Assembly: GCF_900324465.2 (NCBI RefSeq)
Contig: NC_046619.1
Location: forward strand, 17,382,637 to 17,446,636
Direction: 5' to 3'
DNA length: 64,000 bases
Source of the DNA: Anabas testudineus
Lineage: Eukaryota > Chordata > Actinopteri > Anabantiformes > Anabantidae
In this document: positions 11,501-23,982 of the stretch, in pieces
Position numbering within the stretch: the stretch's first letter is position 1
Layout: every line of letters starts with the position of its first letter
Position numbers and translations under genes: made by a program
Notes under the pieces: model-generated
The model's input: only the letters and a program-made list of their open reading frames with translations
What the model was told of the DNA's origin: nothing
The model's database searches: none

Positions 11501-14500
11501 GATGGTTCATCTTTTGGCTGTGTGTCAGGAGTAATTTCTTCCTTTTTGGCTTCATCCTCCTTCAAAGAATCCTGGCATTCATTTGAGGTAGTGTTATCCT
11601 CCTACACAGAAGACAGAAGAACAAAAGAATAACACTTTTAGTTGTTAGTATCAAGGAAATTTGGGACAGTTGGAAAAATCCACAGTGTAAAACAAACTTA
11701 TTAAAATAGGAGCACAAGTCCTTACGTGTGAAGACAGCATCTCAGAGGTGTCAGTCTTTGAAGTGTCCAGTTCTCTCTCCAAGTTTTCTGATTCATCTTT
11801 AAAGAGATAAATATTTAGCTCTTTAACCGTGGAAACATTCTGACCTTCATAGGTAGCCAAAAATAAATGTTTGTGTGTTCTGTTACCTGCAGTGTTTGGT
11901 TTGTCCTCAACAAGCTCAGCACTTGGTGAATCTTGTGCAGCTGGTAAAGGCTCAGTGGCTATGAACTCAGTTTCAGCAGGTGCTTGCACATCCTTAGCTG
12001 GATGCTGGTCTTCTTCAGCTGCAGGTGTTTCCATCGGTTGTTGAGTGACTTCATTCACAGCTGATTCGTCTCTTGTGTCGCAAATAATTAGGTTGGTGGA
12101 CACTGTGCTGTCAGGGTCCATGGAGAGCAGAGTCAGCGCTGCTTCTTTCATCTTCATATCAGCTTCCTGAAGCACCATCTCTGTGTTTACATCCTCTCGA
12201 AGGCTCTCAGGTGGCAGTTGTGCCTCTGCTGAGGTACAAACATCCATAAGAGTCAGCAGAGCATCGGCCTCAGCAGGCACAGCTGGTATCTCACTGAGTC
12301 GTGACTCTGTTTCGCCTTCAGGTGGCTCCGGGGTGATGTCGCTCAAAGCATCGCAGGTATCGTCTGAGAACGAGGTGGTGACAGTCGTGGTGACGGGATC
12401 AGAATCTGTGCTTGTGTCCTGAAGAAGAGGCTGTTTCTTAGGTGGCTCTTCTGTCTCAAGACTCAGAGAGGACACTGAAGACTTGGACGATTTATCAGAC
12501 TTTTCCAGTTTTTCTTCTCTAGGTTCTTTCTTCTCTTCTTGACTGTCCTCTTTCTTTTCTGTGATTTTATCCTTCTTCTCTAGTTTTTTCTTGGCACTCT
12601 TAATTTCTGATTTCTCATGTGAAGGTTCTTCTGAGACTTTGCGTTGTTCTTTTGCACCTCCATCTTTTTTCTTCTCCTTTGTCATCTCAGGTTTACTGAT
12701 AGATGCACCACCTGCACTTTTGACTTCTGAACTTTGAACTTTCTTATCGGCCTTTGATAACAATGAAGTCTTTGTTTCCTCTTTGGATTTTGATTTAGAT
12801 TTTTCCACAGTTTTTCCCTTTTCTGTTGGTTTAACCCTTTTTGGATCTTTGTCTGTTTCTGAGGTGGGCTTGATTGATTTCTGGCTGTCCTGATCTGTCT
12901 TTGTCTTCTCTTTCTCAATGTCCTTGTCCGTTTTAGATTTGGGCTTTTCGCCTTGCCTGTCCTCAGAGTGACTCTTTGACCTTTTCAGGACTTCTTTGGA
13001 GTGTTTATCTTTCTTCTTACTGCTGTCAGACCCAGGCTCCATATCAGACCGATCCTCAGAGGAACCAGCTGAATCAGGGCGCTGCAGCTGTTTAAAATCA
13101 CTTTTAGCTGAGGTTTTTTCTCCTTTCGATTTTTCTTTTTCTTTGCATTTATCTTTATCTTTTTCCCTAATTTTGTCCTTTTCTTTCTCCTTGTCCTTCT
13201 CTGCTTTAACAGCCTCTGTGGATGGAGTTTTTACCCTCTTGGCATCTTTAGTACCCTCTTCTGCAACACTTTCAGACACAGACATCTTTCCTTCTCTTGC
13301 ATTTCCTGTCATTTTCTTTTCACTTTTAATCTTGAGCTTCTTTTCACCTTTTTCTTCGGATGACACTTTAACACCTTCTTTCTGTTGACATTCGTCTGTC
13401 TGGTGTTCAGATGTCTTCTCCTGCTTTTGTTTAGGTTTGGCACGTTCATCAGACAGACTGCGTTCTTTCTCTTTGCGTTCCTTAATATGAAATTCTTTGC
13501 GAGACAGACGGTCAAATTTTCCAACTGATCGTTGTTTGAGAGCTTCTTGCGAACCTTGTTCCAACTCCAGGATGAAGGAGTGCGTCCTCCCTTTGTCACA
13601 GAGCTTTTTTGTTTCACTTGAATCTTCTGAGATACTGCCAATCGTCCTTCTGTGCCTTTCTTCAGATGATGCAGATTCTGACAGATGTCTGATTAATTTT
13701 GGCTGGGGAGTCTTTAAGTTGGTCGACTTCAGCTCCTAATTTTAAAACAGCAAAATGCAGCTTGTTACAATTCATGAAACTAAGGAAAGGCCATTGCCTA
13801 TGGTAAAATCTGTTAGCTCTGTTGGTAGCTTTCACATACCACTTTCTTGGAGCCCTCTCCGCCTGTATCTCCTTTCTTCTTGCTCGAAGCATTGCCTTCT
13901 TTCCTGAAAGGTGAAAGTAATGCTTTACAATACTGCACATTGCAGAAATATTTTGAAATTTGTCTTTCAAAGCAGCTAAATTTGTTTCTGAGCATTTGAT
14001 TGCATACCTGGAATCTAGTTTCCTCTTCCTGCTGAGAGCCATTTTTTTCTCCAAAACTTTCCTTTCTTTGCGAGCCTCTTTAGCTCTGGGACCCTCCAAT
14101 CCAGCAGAGTTTCCACTCTTTTGTTTTTTATCTGTACAGAAAATTAAATTATGGCAAAGAGAATGTGTTTATTTTTTAAATAGTGATAATGGTAATGCAC
14201 AGTACAACTAAACAAACTCTACATCTCTGACACATTCTGTGACATAAAGTGGAAGAGAACATTAAGGCATATTCAAGTTCGTCATAAAAAGACCTAGTGA
14301 AACTCCTTCCCAAAAATGAGCTGAGGAGAGAAACAAATTAGTGGGGATACGATGACAGCCTATTTGACAGAAATACCTTGTTCTTCAGCCTGAGCTGCTT
14401 TCTGTTTCCGCTTTTCTTCCATCCGCTCCCTGTTCTGCTGTCTCTTGAGCAGCCTTTCTTCTTTATCCTTTTGCCTAAAAGAACACAGGTGAGGACAGAG

Positions 14501-17500
14501 AAATACAGTAAGAAACAAAGAACCCAACCACAATAAAAAGGTTCTGAAAGTGTTTAAGTGAAACATTTCATACTTTTAGTTCTTTTTTGCCACACTGTTC
14601 TGCTAATTACAAATGAATATCAACACAACTCACCGCAGATCTCCGACGTTCTTCCACTGTGATTTCATCATCTGAGTCGCTATAGTAACGGGAGTAGAGG
14701 AAGGGTTTGTGAACGTAGGCTTTCCTGCGAGGTTTGCATTCTTTGTCTTCTTCTCCTGTGTCTCCACTGGCATGTTTCTTTTCAGCCCTCTCACCTTGGT
14801 CTGGCAAAAGGAAAACAGACACAAAGCATTAAATTACAACACGCATGTTTATAATCTACAGTTTAAAATGTGCTAAAAAAAATAGAGTCATGCTGGAGTA
14901 GTAAGTTGAGACCATCTGATGGAAGTTCTCCTTCCTCGGAGGAGTCAGACAGCAGTTCCTCATCTTCGCTTTCCCCTTCGAATGATGACAGGTCACTGGT
15001 GTGGACAGAGCTCACTGTGATGTCACTCAAGCCTTCCAGGTCAGAGTCCTCCAAAGAGTATTCTGCAGGGAAAAGACACAGCACATTATAAACCTTTCGT
15101 ACTCTTACTCTAGTTGACATTTACTGTTTAAAAACATGAGACAACAATGAATACTATCTTACTATTAATGATAATCATTATTGACTCTTGAATTAAAAAT
15201 ACCAAAAGGAAGTACAGCAGCTCACCTTCCTTTATCCTCTCTCTGGCTTTCTGCTTGGCCTGACTTGTGGATTTAAGTTGGTCATCATCCTGCTTTTCCT
15301 CTGACGGTTTTCCAAGAATTTTGCCTGCAGCCTTTTCTTTCTCCTCTTCTTTCTGCTCTTGAGCTCCTACCTCCTCTTCCACCTTCACCTCTATTAATTC
15401 CTCCTTTCCTAGGTCCATCTGTTCCTGAGTGTCCTCTGTCTTGACCTCTAACATCTGGGGCTCTGACGTCATCTTTGCTTCCTCTGCCTCTTCTTGGTGG
15501 CTGTCTCCTTCCTCAATAACAACCATGTCCTGCTCGCTTTCCTCCACAAGCTCCATGGGTTCATCTGAAAGTTGCCCTTTCCATGCTTTCTCCGTTTCTG
15601 AGCTGGCCCTAACACTAGCTTCCTGGTTGAGAGAAGTTATGGTGTCCAGAATGGACATGGCGTCGCTGGCTGCAGTGGTACTTGGAGCAGACGATGATGC
15701 TGGGAAGATATAAACACATAAAGAGATCTGTTAACTGTGTCAGTATAAGTCAGACACTTGCCAAAGAGGATGTGTTTTAATTGCCACAGACTGGTCTTTA
15801 AGTCACACAAATATCCTGTTATTATTATGTGTTTCAAACTATGCACTGGTGTTTGTAATGCTTAATCCAATTCCCAGTGTCATGTAAGCCTTCTAGTTTT
15901 ACTTTTCCCCACATTCTGCAGTTGGTAGGGGAAATCAATACAATTATTAAAACATAAAAACATGAACTATTTATTCCTGCTGAGCCTAAATAAATGCTAT
16001 TTATAGTCAATACATTTCTGTTGTCAGTCAGCCTTGTGAAAACAAACTCCTAACAGACAGGCAGATGACTGTCCTGTGCAAAGAGGGTCAATAGTTACAA
16101 TTAGAATGACAAAGAGTAAACATTTAAATATTGTACACATAGTTAATAAAGACATGAAATATTGTGTACCTTGCTCAGGAATGCTGCTGTCTGGTTTCGA
16201 CTCTGTTGAGGGGAGTGGGGCTGGTGGCTCCTCAGAGTAGCTGCCAGGTGACAGAAATTCACGGACCACTCTTTCCACTTGTGGCCTGAAGATGTGGTTG
16301 ATTTTGGGATCCACCACCTGGGCCACAATCCTGTCCACTCCCTGCTCCAGCATACCAGATCTAAGAGGAACAGTTTGGTTAACTCTGACTAAAACACATG
16401 AAAAATTACTGCATTATTTCTAATGTTGGACTATTAGTGTAAGCACTTATTGAGAACAGAAGTGGAAAAGACATGCTTATCTCACTTACTGCAGCACAAG
16501 CTGCCTGATGTTGTTTCTCAGCTGGTTTTTGTTCAAATGAGGGCTCCATGTGTGATTAGAGAGATGATTAGAGACAAAGTTGTCCACTCTTTGTTTCAGG
16601 TTCAAGTAGGCTGGCTGAAGGAGAAAAAGGAAATGATAACAGTTCAGATGTTATTGTTGGTGACTGTTACTGTAAGAACAGAACTTGTGTAAGTGTAAGT
16701 GTAAACATAAAAACAACAATCAGACTTTAATCACCTTTAAAATACAACAATCAACCAATCTTGCATTGTCCTTCAACATTAACATTGGCCTTTTGTTTTT
16801 TTAACAATGAAAAAATGGTCAACAGTCTGTCTGGAAATCAGTACTTTATATCAATATATAAACTTTGCAGTTAACCAGCGTAATAGAGACTCAGATATTA
16901 GTTTATGCACAGCCTGTTGTGTTTTTATTTTTCTTAATTGGGTTTAGCTTAATTCATCTTTCATTCATGTAAATGGGCTTGATCTCCAACAAAACAAAAG
17001 CACTACTTATTCCTGTTTGGTAAAAACCTTGTGCCTTGAGCCTTCAAGGAACTATTGAGGTTAGGGATGAATCATACAGACAGGACAGAGATGCCACAAA
17101 CCATGAAGAGACGGATTAACGCATTGCTGATTTTCCCTGATGTGATTTTAGTTAGGTTTACTGCTTTTGCTGTAAGCTATTAGAAATGAATGCAACTTTA
17201 TCTCCTGGACAGTAAATGTAGAACTATTACTACTATACGCTATTATTTCTCTACAACGTGGGCGGAAGCTTATTATCTAACCCTGCAATAAAATAATTAA
17301 CTGATATTTAGGATGTGTTTCCAGCTGAGCTGCAACATTAGCTTTAGCTAGTTTAGTTAGCCAGTTAGCCAACGGGGCACCAATGCTTTCAACGTTTTTT
17401 AGACTAACAAATTGTACTATTTTAGATACCTGCATGCGTTAAACATCGCATTATCGGCACCACAACGTAAAACTGTGACACTCATTTAGAAAAACATTAC

Positions 17501-17646
17501 TAAAATATGAGGAGGCTGTCAACCGTTACCTTTGTATCAACGTCTGCCAGACAGTCCCTCCTGAACTGGTCGAAGAGTCCCTGTGTTTTTAAATGGTTGA
17601 CGATCATTGAGACCAGCTGTGGGTCTCCCGGTGGTAAACCAGCCAT
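5525..17646 (-). CDS. bod1l1: Biorientation of chromosomes in cell division 1-like 1 (multi-exon)
   Basis: BOD1L1 supports chromosome bi-orientation and, in mammals, protects stalled replication forks together with the SETD1A methyltransferase. The start MAGLPPGDPQLVSMIVNHLK and the following exon (PAYLNLKQRVDNFVSNHLS, then GMLEQGVDRIVAQVVDPKI) form the conserved N-terminal Shg1/BOD1 domain. Exons read on the minus strand include 17530-17646, 16490-16614, 16170-16360, 15226-15699, 14913-15062, 14634-14800, 14377-14467, 14008-14131, 13840-13903 and a large one, 11887-13735. About 15 small exons follow, down to 5525-5648. The middle is Lys/Glu/Ser-rich and disordered. The tail holds AT-hook-like motifs (RRGRPSK near 7790, PRRGRSS and RRGRRSG near 9600) and TRSASRLEAE, and ends PSKRAKR. 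The protein is probably near 1,500 residues, against about 3,050 in human. Small-exon borders in 7400-11800 are approximate. Confidence 0.93.
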
Positions 17647-17830
17647 GTCTCGATGCAGCTGGCTTCTATTCTAGTAATTATAAGTGATAATATTAATAAA
17701 ACATCTGATAATATCCGTCCTGAACGAACCAGCTGTCTGTTTGGGTTGGTGAAGTTCGAAGCAGACTTGAACCGGAAGATGAAATGACGCCACAGCTTCA
17801 ACTGAACCGGAATTGCTTAGTAACGAGAGG

Positions 17831-18914
17831 TTTCTTCTACCAAAATAAAAGTTGCGGAAATAAATACATTTGAGCAGGGCAGAATTGTTGCTAATGTGTA
17901 AGATAACTTAATGAGACATAAAATTTTAAATCTAGATGTAACCTAAAGACAAAACACGACGTTTAAAGACACTGATTCCGGGAAAAACAACAGGTAAAAG
18001 ACACTGAATTTGTTTGTTCGGCGTGCCTATGAGGCTGAAGTTAGCTTCTGATTCGTCATTAAGGGGTCCGGATAGGCTCACAATCTTTCTGTCTTTAAAC
18101 AAAAGTCAGACATAGATTATTACAAAACGTTTAAATCCAAACTGAGTTTTCAGTTCCTACATACACAACTAATCATTCAAGACTGACTTGAAAAATAGTG
18201 AACATTTTCCCTATTCTGGATAACTGCAGAAGTAATTTAAATTACATGTATTATTTCTTACAAACCTGTATTTCAAACAGCAGCAAACGTCTATATGACA
18301 TTTATTTAGCATGTTATCACATTTAGAATAAAGGTATAACAGAAATAAATCTGTTATTTTATTTCAAGCAGCCTTGGTGTCAAGATTCTGGTTTTAGCGG
18401 TTTGAATTGACTAAAAGCAACATAATCTTTGTATTCTGTTTTATAGAACAGATATTTCTTAAACCTAAGTATGTCGTTAATATAATCCAGATAAGACACA
18501 TTCAATTATTTTCAGAACAATATAAATTGAAACAGTTTTAAATGGTTAGTCCACTTGTAAATTATATTAAAATCAAATTTCTTTCCTGGTATGTTGTTGC
18601 CTGACTGGAGAATGGGGGAATGAGGCGAAATTTTCTTCCTTGCCTTCATAAAAGTCTTTAATTTGGACCACTAATAAAAAAACAAACAATATTTTTACAA
18701 CAGTATCTAAGCTTCTGTCCCGTTAACTGACCAATTAGAAACTAACTTCACCGTCGTCACATGCGCTTTCACTTAAATAGCTGAAATTCCGTCTGTGTGT
18801 TTAGAGTCTCTTTAGTCGCACCTCGGTTAAACAGCGTAAATAAAGACAACACAAACTCTAACAGAGAAGAAATCATTGGAATAATAATTAAACTTCTTAT
18901 GTTTACAAAACTAT
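17831..18914. other. intergenic, bod1l1 upstream region
   Basis: AT-rich DNA between the bod1l1 start and the tRNA gene. No coding exon or repeat was recognised. A CTTAAATAGCTGAAATT motif near 18772 is TATA-like but has no gene attached. Confidence 0.45.
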
Positions 18915-18996
18915 TGGCAGCGGTGGGATTCGAACCCACGCCCCCGAAGAGACTGGAGCCTTAATCCAGCGCCTTAGACCGCTCGGCCACGCTACC
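18915..18996 (-). tRNA. trnl-aag: tRNA-Leu (anticodon AAG)
   Basis: The minus strand folds as an 82-base class II tRNA. The acceptor stem GGTAGCG pairs with CGCTGCC (one G-T pair) and is followed by discriminator A. The A-box is TGGCCGAGCGGTC and the B-box GGTTCGAATCC, with a long variable arm. The anticodon stem CTGGA/TCCAG holds loop TTAAGGC, giving anticodon AAG (read as inosine, decoding CUU/CUC/CUA). There is no intron. It stands alone about 1.3 kb upstream of the bod1l1 start. The internal boxes look intact, so it is probably functional. Confidence 0.96.
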
Positions 18997-19487
18997 GTGA
19001 AGACCCACAGGGGCCTGATCTGTTTTCATTCTGTGCACTATGTTTATATTTAGCGAAAAATCCTCACAGGTAATAATTCTAATTAGTGATAATTGACATC
19101 ATCACTAATGTCGATACTACAATCAGCCTGTTCTCATCACACTCTACATTCTGTACACTTTGTTTTTGACCTACCCTTTGACCTGTGCCACAGCCCCTTC
19201 AATAAATTCCTTCTTTTAAGTCGATCATTTCTTTTTAAACTTTCCCTCACTGGTGTACAAACTGGATACCTCAGTATCTATCATTAAGCTGCCTCACAAA
19301 CAGCATCCACAGTAGTTTAACTGTTGAAACAACTTTATAAATAGTTAAAAAAAACTGAATATTACCCTTATGAAAAGGTTGATTTATTGCAGGGCACAGG
19401 CATCTTAAACGTATTAGAAACCTAACCTGATGTATTATACCCTTTACATAATTACTCATAAGATGGTCCAAGAATCCTTTCATAATA
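18997..19487. other. intergenic, nothing recognised
   Basis: AT-rich spacer between the tRNA gene and the likely 3' end of aurkb. The open frames here (for example 19093-19287 plus) lack any recognisable domain. Confidence 0.45.
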
Positions 19488-19493
19488 TTTATT
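19488..19493 (-). terminator. probable aurkb polyadenylation signal
   Basis: AATAAA on the minus strand, about 410 bp past the aurkb stop. A second copy lies at 19383-19388. The first is the simpler choice. Confidence 0.4.
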
Positions 19494-19905
19494 AGAAATT
19501 TGAAGTATAGGTCGAGGGCAAATTAAACATGCTTTCAACACTAACCCTCAAAACACATCATCTTACACGATTTGAGAATATACTCATCTGGAGGCAGTCT
19601 AACAGTAGTACTTTGGTGTCAACACCGACAGATACAGAAATCCAAAACAGAGCTGTGTCCATTGAATATAAAAGATTCAGAAAAGAAGAGACAATAAAAT
19701 AGCACAAACACCTCTAGACAAAAAAAGAAGAATACTAGACATAGATAATGACGTCACACTGTACAATATAAAAGTGGGTATGCCCAACATAAAATGTGCC
19801 AGAATAATGGCAGTTTGAAGCCCATGGCAGTGAACCCAAAACATTCTGGCCCAGAGTCCTGTGTGACAGATAAAACACTCCTCAGAACAAGGTAAGTTGG
19901 CTGGT

Positions 19906-22900
19906 TCAGGATTTCTTGACAGGGTAGGTGGGTGGCAGGAGTCGGTGAGAGTTGGCACGCACCCACGGGTGGTCGATGACACTCTGTAGTGAGAGGCGAT
20001 CAATGGGGCTGTGGCGAAGCAGCTTGGAGATCAGGTCACGTGCACCGTCTGAGACGCATCTGGGGAACTGCAGATCCACCTGCAAACATCAAGATGGTTA
20101 TTTACTCTTTGAATCTGTACAATAACTCAGTTATTGTCACAGTCATATTCAATAAAAGACAATAACTTGGTTTACAAAACAGCAGTACATGTTGCATTTT
20201 GCAAAACCGACCTTTGTAATTCTTTTGTATGTTTCTGAATGGCTGGCAGTTTCAAAAGGTGGGTTTCCAACTAAGCATTCATAGCACAGGACCCCGATGC
20301 ACCACAGGTCCACCTTCTCGCTGTGGGTGTGTCCTTCAATCATCTCTGGAGGGAGGTAGTCCAGTGTTCCACACATAGTGCGACGTCTAAATAATGTTAT
20401 TTTAAATAAAAAAAATAAAAAAGTTGAGTTGAGTAGGGTTGGCAGAGTTGCAGCAACATGAAGAGTTATGCTTCAGTACACAGCAGGACAGACCTACGTC
20501 TAACAGGGCACAGTGATGAGCCAACCATGTGTTTCCTCACCTTAGAGAAGGCGCATGGACAGACCAACCAAAATCAGCAATTTTCAGCTCTCCTCTGTAG
20601 CCCAACAGCAGATTCTCTGGTTTGATGTCACGATGAATCACTTTCTTCTCGTGGCAGTACAATAAAGCATCAGATATCTCCTCCATGTACTGTAGAGAGG
20701 TTAACAGTTAGCACCAAATAACAGCTACATTTTAATACAAAACACAGGCAGGGTGTAAGATAACCAACTCCAGTGGGAATACTGCGCATGAGATGGCTTG
20801 GATTTGTAAAATACCAATTACTAAACATAGTTTAGCTCTTACTGTGGCAGTACGCTGGTCATCAAATCTTCCACATCTCTGTAGTTCCTTGTACATTTCA
20901 CCACGTGGGGCGTACTCAAGCACCAAGAACACTCTCTTGCGGTCATGAAAATAATTGTAGAAGCGTAGGATGTTGGGGTGCCTGAGATAAAAAAAAGTAA
21001 AGAATAGTTTGAGGTATGCTGTTGTTGACAGGAACCAAGCAAAAAACAACAGCATAGGTAGCAGCTTGTGAAGCACCTCTTTTCTGAACTTTATATTAGC
21101 TTAATAGATAAACGGAATAAAAGCAGACAGTAGAACATCCCTAGCCTCAGGAAATGTATGTACGTAGGAATATTTTGTCTCTATGGTAGTAGTAGCCTTA
21201 TTGATGAGAAAAGGAAAGTAACTTGGCATGGGTTACTTTGCATGGTGATTATAAATGTAGCATCACTCTTAAAACAAAGTTTCCTTTTACAAAAAGGTGT
21301 GATAATTCAAATACTTCAAATAATGTGGTGGGTTTTAATTTGTGTCAATTACTGTGATCATATGAGAGATTTAAATAAATCAGCAACATATAATATTCTT
21401 CAGCATCTCTGTGCCAGAAACAGCTAGAAACAAGAACACACAACAAACAGTTTTGCAGGTTACTTACTTGAGATGAGCCTGAATCTCAATCTCTCTCCTC
21501 AGTTGATGCTCCACACCCTCCTTCTCCATCTGTGATTTGAACAGCACCTTCAGCGCTACAATGGCTTGCAGCTTCTTCACCCTTGCAAGGTAGACGTTGC
21601 CAAACTTGCCCTTCCCCAGTGGTCGACCGATGTCAAAGTCATCAATGGTAATTTTCCTGATAATCAATACAAAGAGGCAATCACATAAATGTGTCTTACT
21701 GTTAAAAAAACTGAACTGAAACCTAATACACACTATGAAGAGGTGCTAGTGACTATACTTACTTTGATGCTGAGGTTGAGGATGCAACACATTCTCTCCC
21801 AGGGCCTAAGAATTGAACATACATTCAGTACTGTAGCAATACCCAGAGGTTCAAATGGTGTCTGTGGGTGAGTAGGGTAAGGTAAGGTACCTGTGATAGC
21901 ATTTTTGTCCGTCTCTGCTCGTGGCTTCACCTGAACACGCTGTGGGCCTGCCATCATGCTAGGGGTTGCAAACTAATATTCAGACAAACACATTAATTCA
22001 GTTGACTATTAGCAATGAAGTTCACATGGTTATCTCAATCAACTCAGTTTTATGGCAGCAATCAAACCCTTGATACAATAGTACAACTACAAATAATCCA
22101 CAATTACATTTTGTTTAATCAAATGCTTCACATTGGAGAAATTCAACAGAAGAAACTAGATGTATTTTTACAACTAATACTACTCACCGGTCTTAAGAAA
22201 CCCCTAGGCTCATAATTTTCCTTATTCTGTAAAGAAATAAATACACAGCTCTCATTAACATGCAGTATATCTGAGCTATGAGTCATTTTGGATTTTTTTT
22301 TAGGGTCAGGGATGTAAATGGCAGTTTGGTCTTGTCCAATTCCCACTTTCATATTAATTTCTCCACTGTGCACAGTACTGTTGTGCATTACACCAAACAG
22401 GTGATCATTTTCAAATGGCCTTATGCGAAACAAAATAGGCTTTGAATAGGTAACATCTTATTACCTCGACATCTGGTAATGTTAGTTTAAATAAATTCTG
22501 TTTTATTTGTATAACTGTTTCTGAATAACAACAGACGTCATCTCAAAGCACTTTACAGTGTTTAAGACCTTACAAAATATAACTGTATATTGAAAACCCA
22601 ACAAATCCACTTAAGCAACCACAGGGCACAGATAACTATATCTTTCATGCGCTTCCTAAAAACAGTCACGGACCTTTTGTGTTTCTTTTCTTGTGTTTAG
22701 TGTTTTTCACTGACGTTAGGCCCCTTATGGTAACAATAACGTTAAAAACTTTGCATCAGTTCGGGACTATGCACCCACTGAAATCGTATAACAATCAGCT
22801 ACATGAGTTGATCGACCTTAAATAAAACATTCTCACGTGTATCTTTGACACATATATACTTATTCTGATTGTAATTACTGTTAGCGTTAACTCAAGCGGA

Positions 22901-23067
22901 GGTGCTAGCATGTTAGCTATGTAAGTTCGCTAGCTAACAAAACGTTAGCTAACTTGGCTAGCGCAAAGTTGATCAACGTTTAGCGCCCTCCGAATGTATG
23001 TGAACGTATTTAAATGTTCCCAAGTCGTAATAAGTTATCAGATAACAAAATGCTGCATTACCTGCAT
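19906..23067 (-). CDS. aurkb: Aurora kinase B (multi-exon)
   Basis: Catalytic subunit of the chromosomal passenger complex; it phosphorylates histone H3 and corrects kinetochore attachment. The first coding exon (23062-23067) gives only Met-Gln. The second (22188-22226) gives [13 protein letters not shown], a KEN-box type N-terminus as in fish Aurora B. The next (start 21972) gives [13 protein letters not shown]. The kinase domain begins [20 protein letters not shown] (glycine-rich loop), with catalytic Lys in [10 protein letters not shown], then [29 protein letters not shown] is the catalytic loop, [11 protein letters not shown] the DFG segment and [14 protein letters not shown] the activation-loop end. 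It ends [14 protein letters not shown] and a short KKS tail. [10 protein letters not shown]-type and PRGEMYKEL spellings favour Aurora B over A. Total is about 310-320 residues, normal for the family. Splice junctions in the middle exons are read by eye. Confidence 0.95.
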
Positions 23068-23149
23068 TGTGGTGAATCGTAGTGCTAACTTTCTAGCGTG
23101 TAACTAAATACGAGTCTGTCTATTTTGAAACTCGTCGGCCGCCAACGTT

Positions 23150-23272
23150 TTCAAAAAGCCGCTTTACACGAACGCGATTGGTCGGTGTGCTGCGCACAGA
23201 AGGCTCCGATTGGTCAGAAGTGGTTTGAGAGGACGCGAATGATTGGTCAACACTGACTGGGCTCTGACGTCA
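23150..23272 (-). promoter_or_regulatory. aurkb promoter: CHR, three CCAAT boxes, CRE
   Basis: Upstream of the aurkb start on the minus strand lie a CHR-type TTTGAA (23150-23155) just after a GCGG core, then three ATTGG words (CCAAT in the sense direction) at 23177-23181, 23209-23213 and 23242-23246, spaced 32 and 33 bp. A perfect CRE palindrome TGACGTCA is at 23265-23272. Regularly spaced NF-Y boxes plus a CHR is the known layout of G2/M promoters bound by DREAM and B-MYB-MuvB, fitting a mitotic kinase. Function is inferred from the motifs. Confidence 0.75.
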
Positions 23273-23279
23273 CTCGTCT

Positions 23280-23957
23280 TCATTTCCTGCTCTGATGTTG
23301 ACGTAGTTTCCACCAGATTTCAACTAAATTTACATTTACAATTTAAATTCCTTTATTAAAACTGAATAATAAAATATATCTAATAATTTAATGTCATTAT
23401 TATTTCTTATTGTGGTATTAGTGGTAATGGTGGTGGTGCCAGTAGTAGTTGATGTGGAAAATCTTATAGATCTAATGATTCCTCCTCCCAACTACTAGTC
23501 CACAAAAACCTGGTGTTTCTTTTGTGAGATCTTAATTATTGACATCTAGGACAGCAACTAACAGTTGTTAGAATTACCAGACAACGTGTCAAATAAACAT
23601 ACAATTAATAAAGTTATTAAAAAAAGAAGAGCAGATTATTATCACCATAGATAATCCAGAATGTATTTTATCATTACTCTGCTCTATGTTTATTGATTTG
23701 CTTTTTGCATTTATGGAGCAAAAACTAAATACGTCGGCCAATAAAACAGATTCTGATGGTAGATGCAATGACATGATATACTAATAAGTTTCACAACAGC
23801 TTAACATTATTAAATATACTGTATCACTTTCTTCCATTTAAAAGCAGTATGTAGTTTATAAGTGCAGAACCACTGTATTTCATTAAATGTCAGTGTAACA
23901 GCAAAACAAAGATCTTTGTTTATAAGTCAAAAGACAAAAACAAGTGATGCTACGGGA
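23280..23957. other. intergenic between aurkb promoter and fbxl12 3' end
   Basis: AT-rich spacer with no recognised gene or repeat. Confidence 0.4.
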
Positions 23958-23982
23958 TTTATTTGGTCAAAATAGATTTATT
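23958..23982 (-). terminator. paired polyadenylation signals, minus strand
   Basis: Two AATAAA hexamers on the minus strand (23958-23963 and 23977-23982). They would end a transcript coming from the fbxl12 side, implying a long 3' untranslated region or a separate last exon containing 24614-24724. Confidence 0.4.

Noticed and set aside
12996-13388. Plus-strand 130-codon open frame opposite the large bod1l1 exon
   Set aside because: It is the complement of a Lys/Glu/Ser-rich coding exon. The resulting Ser/Phe/Leu repeats are what the opposite strand always gives. No splice or homology support.
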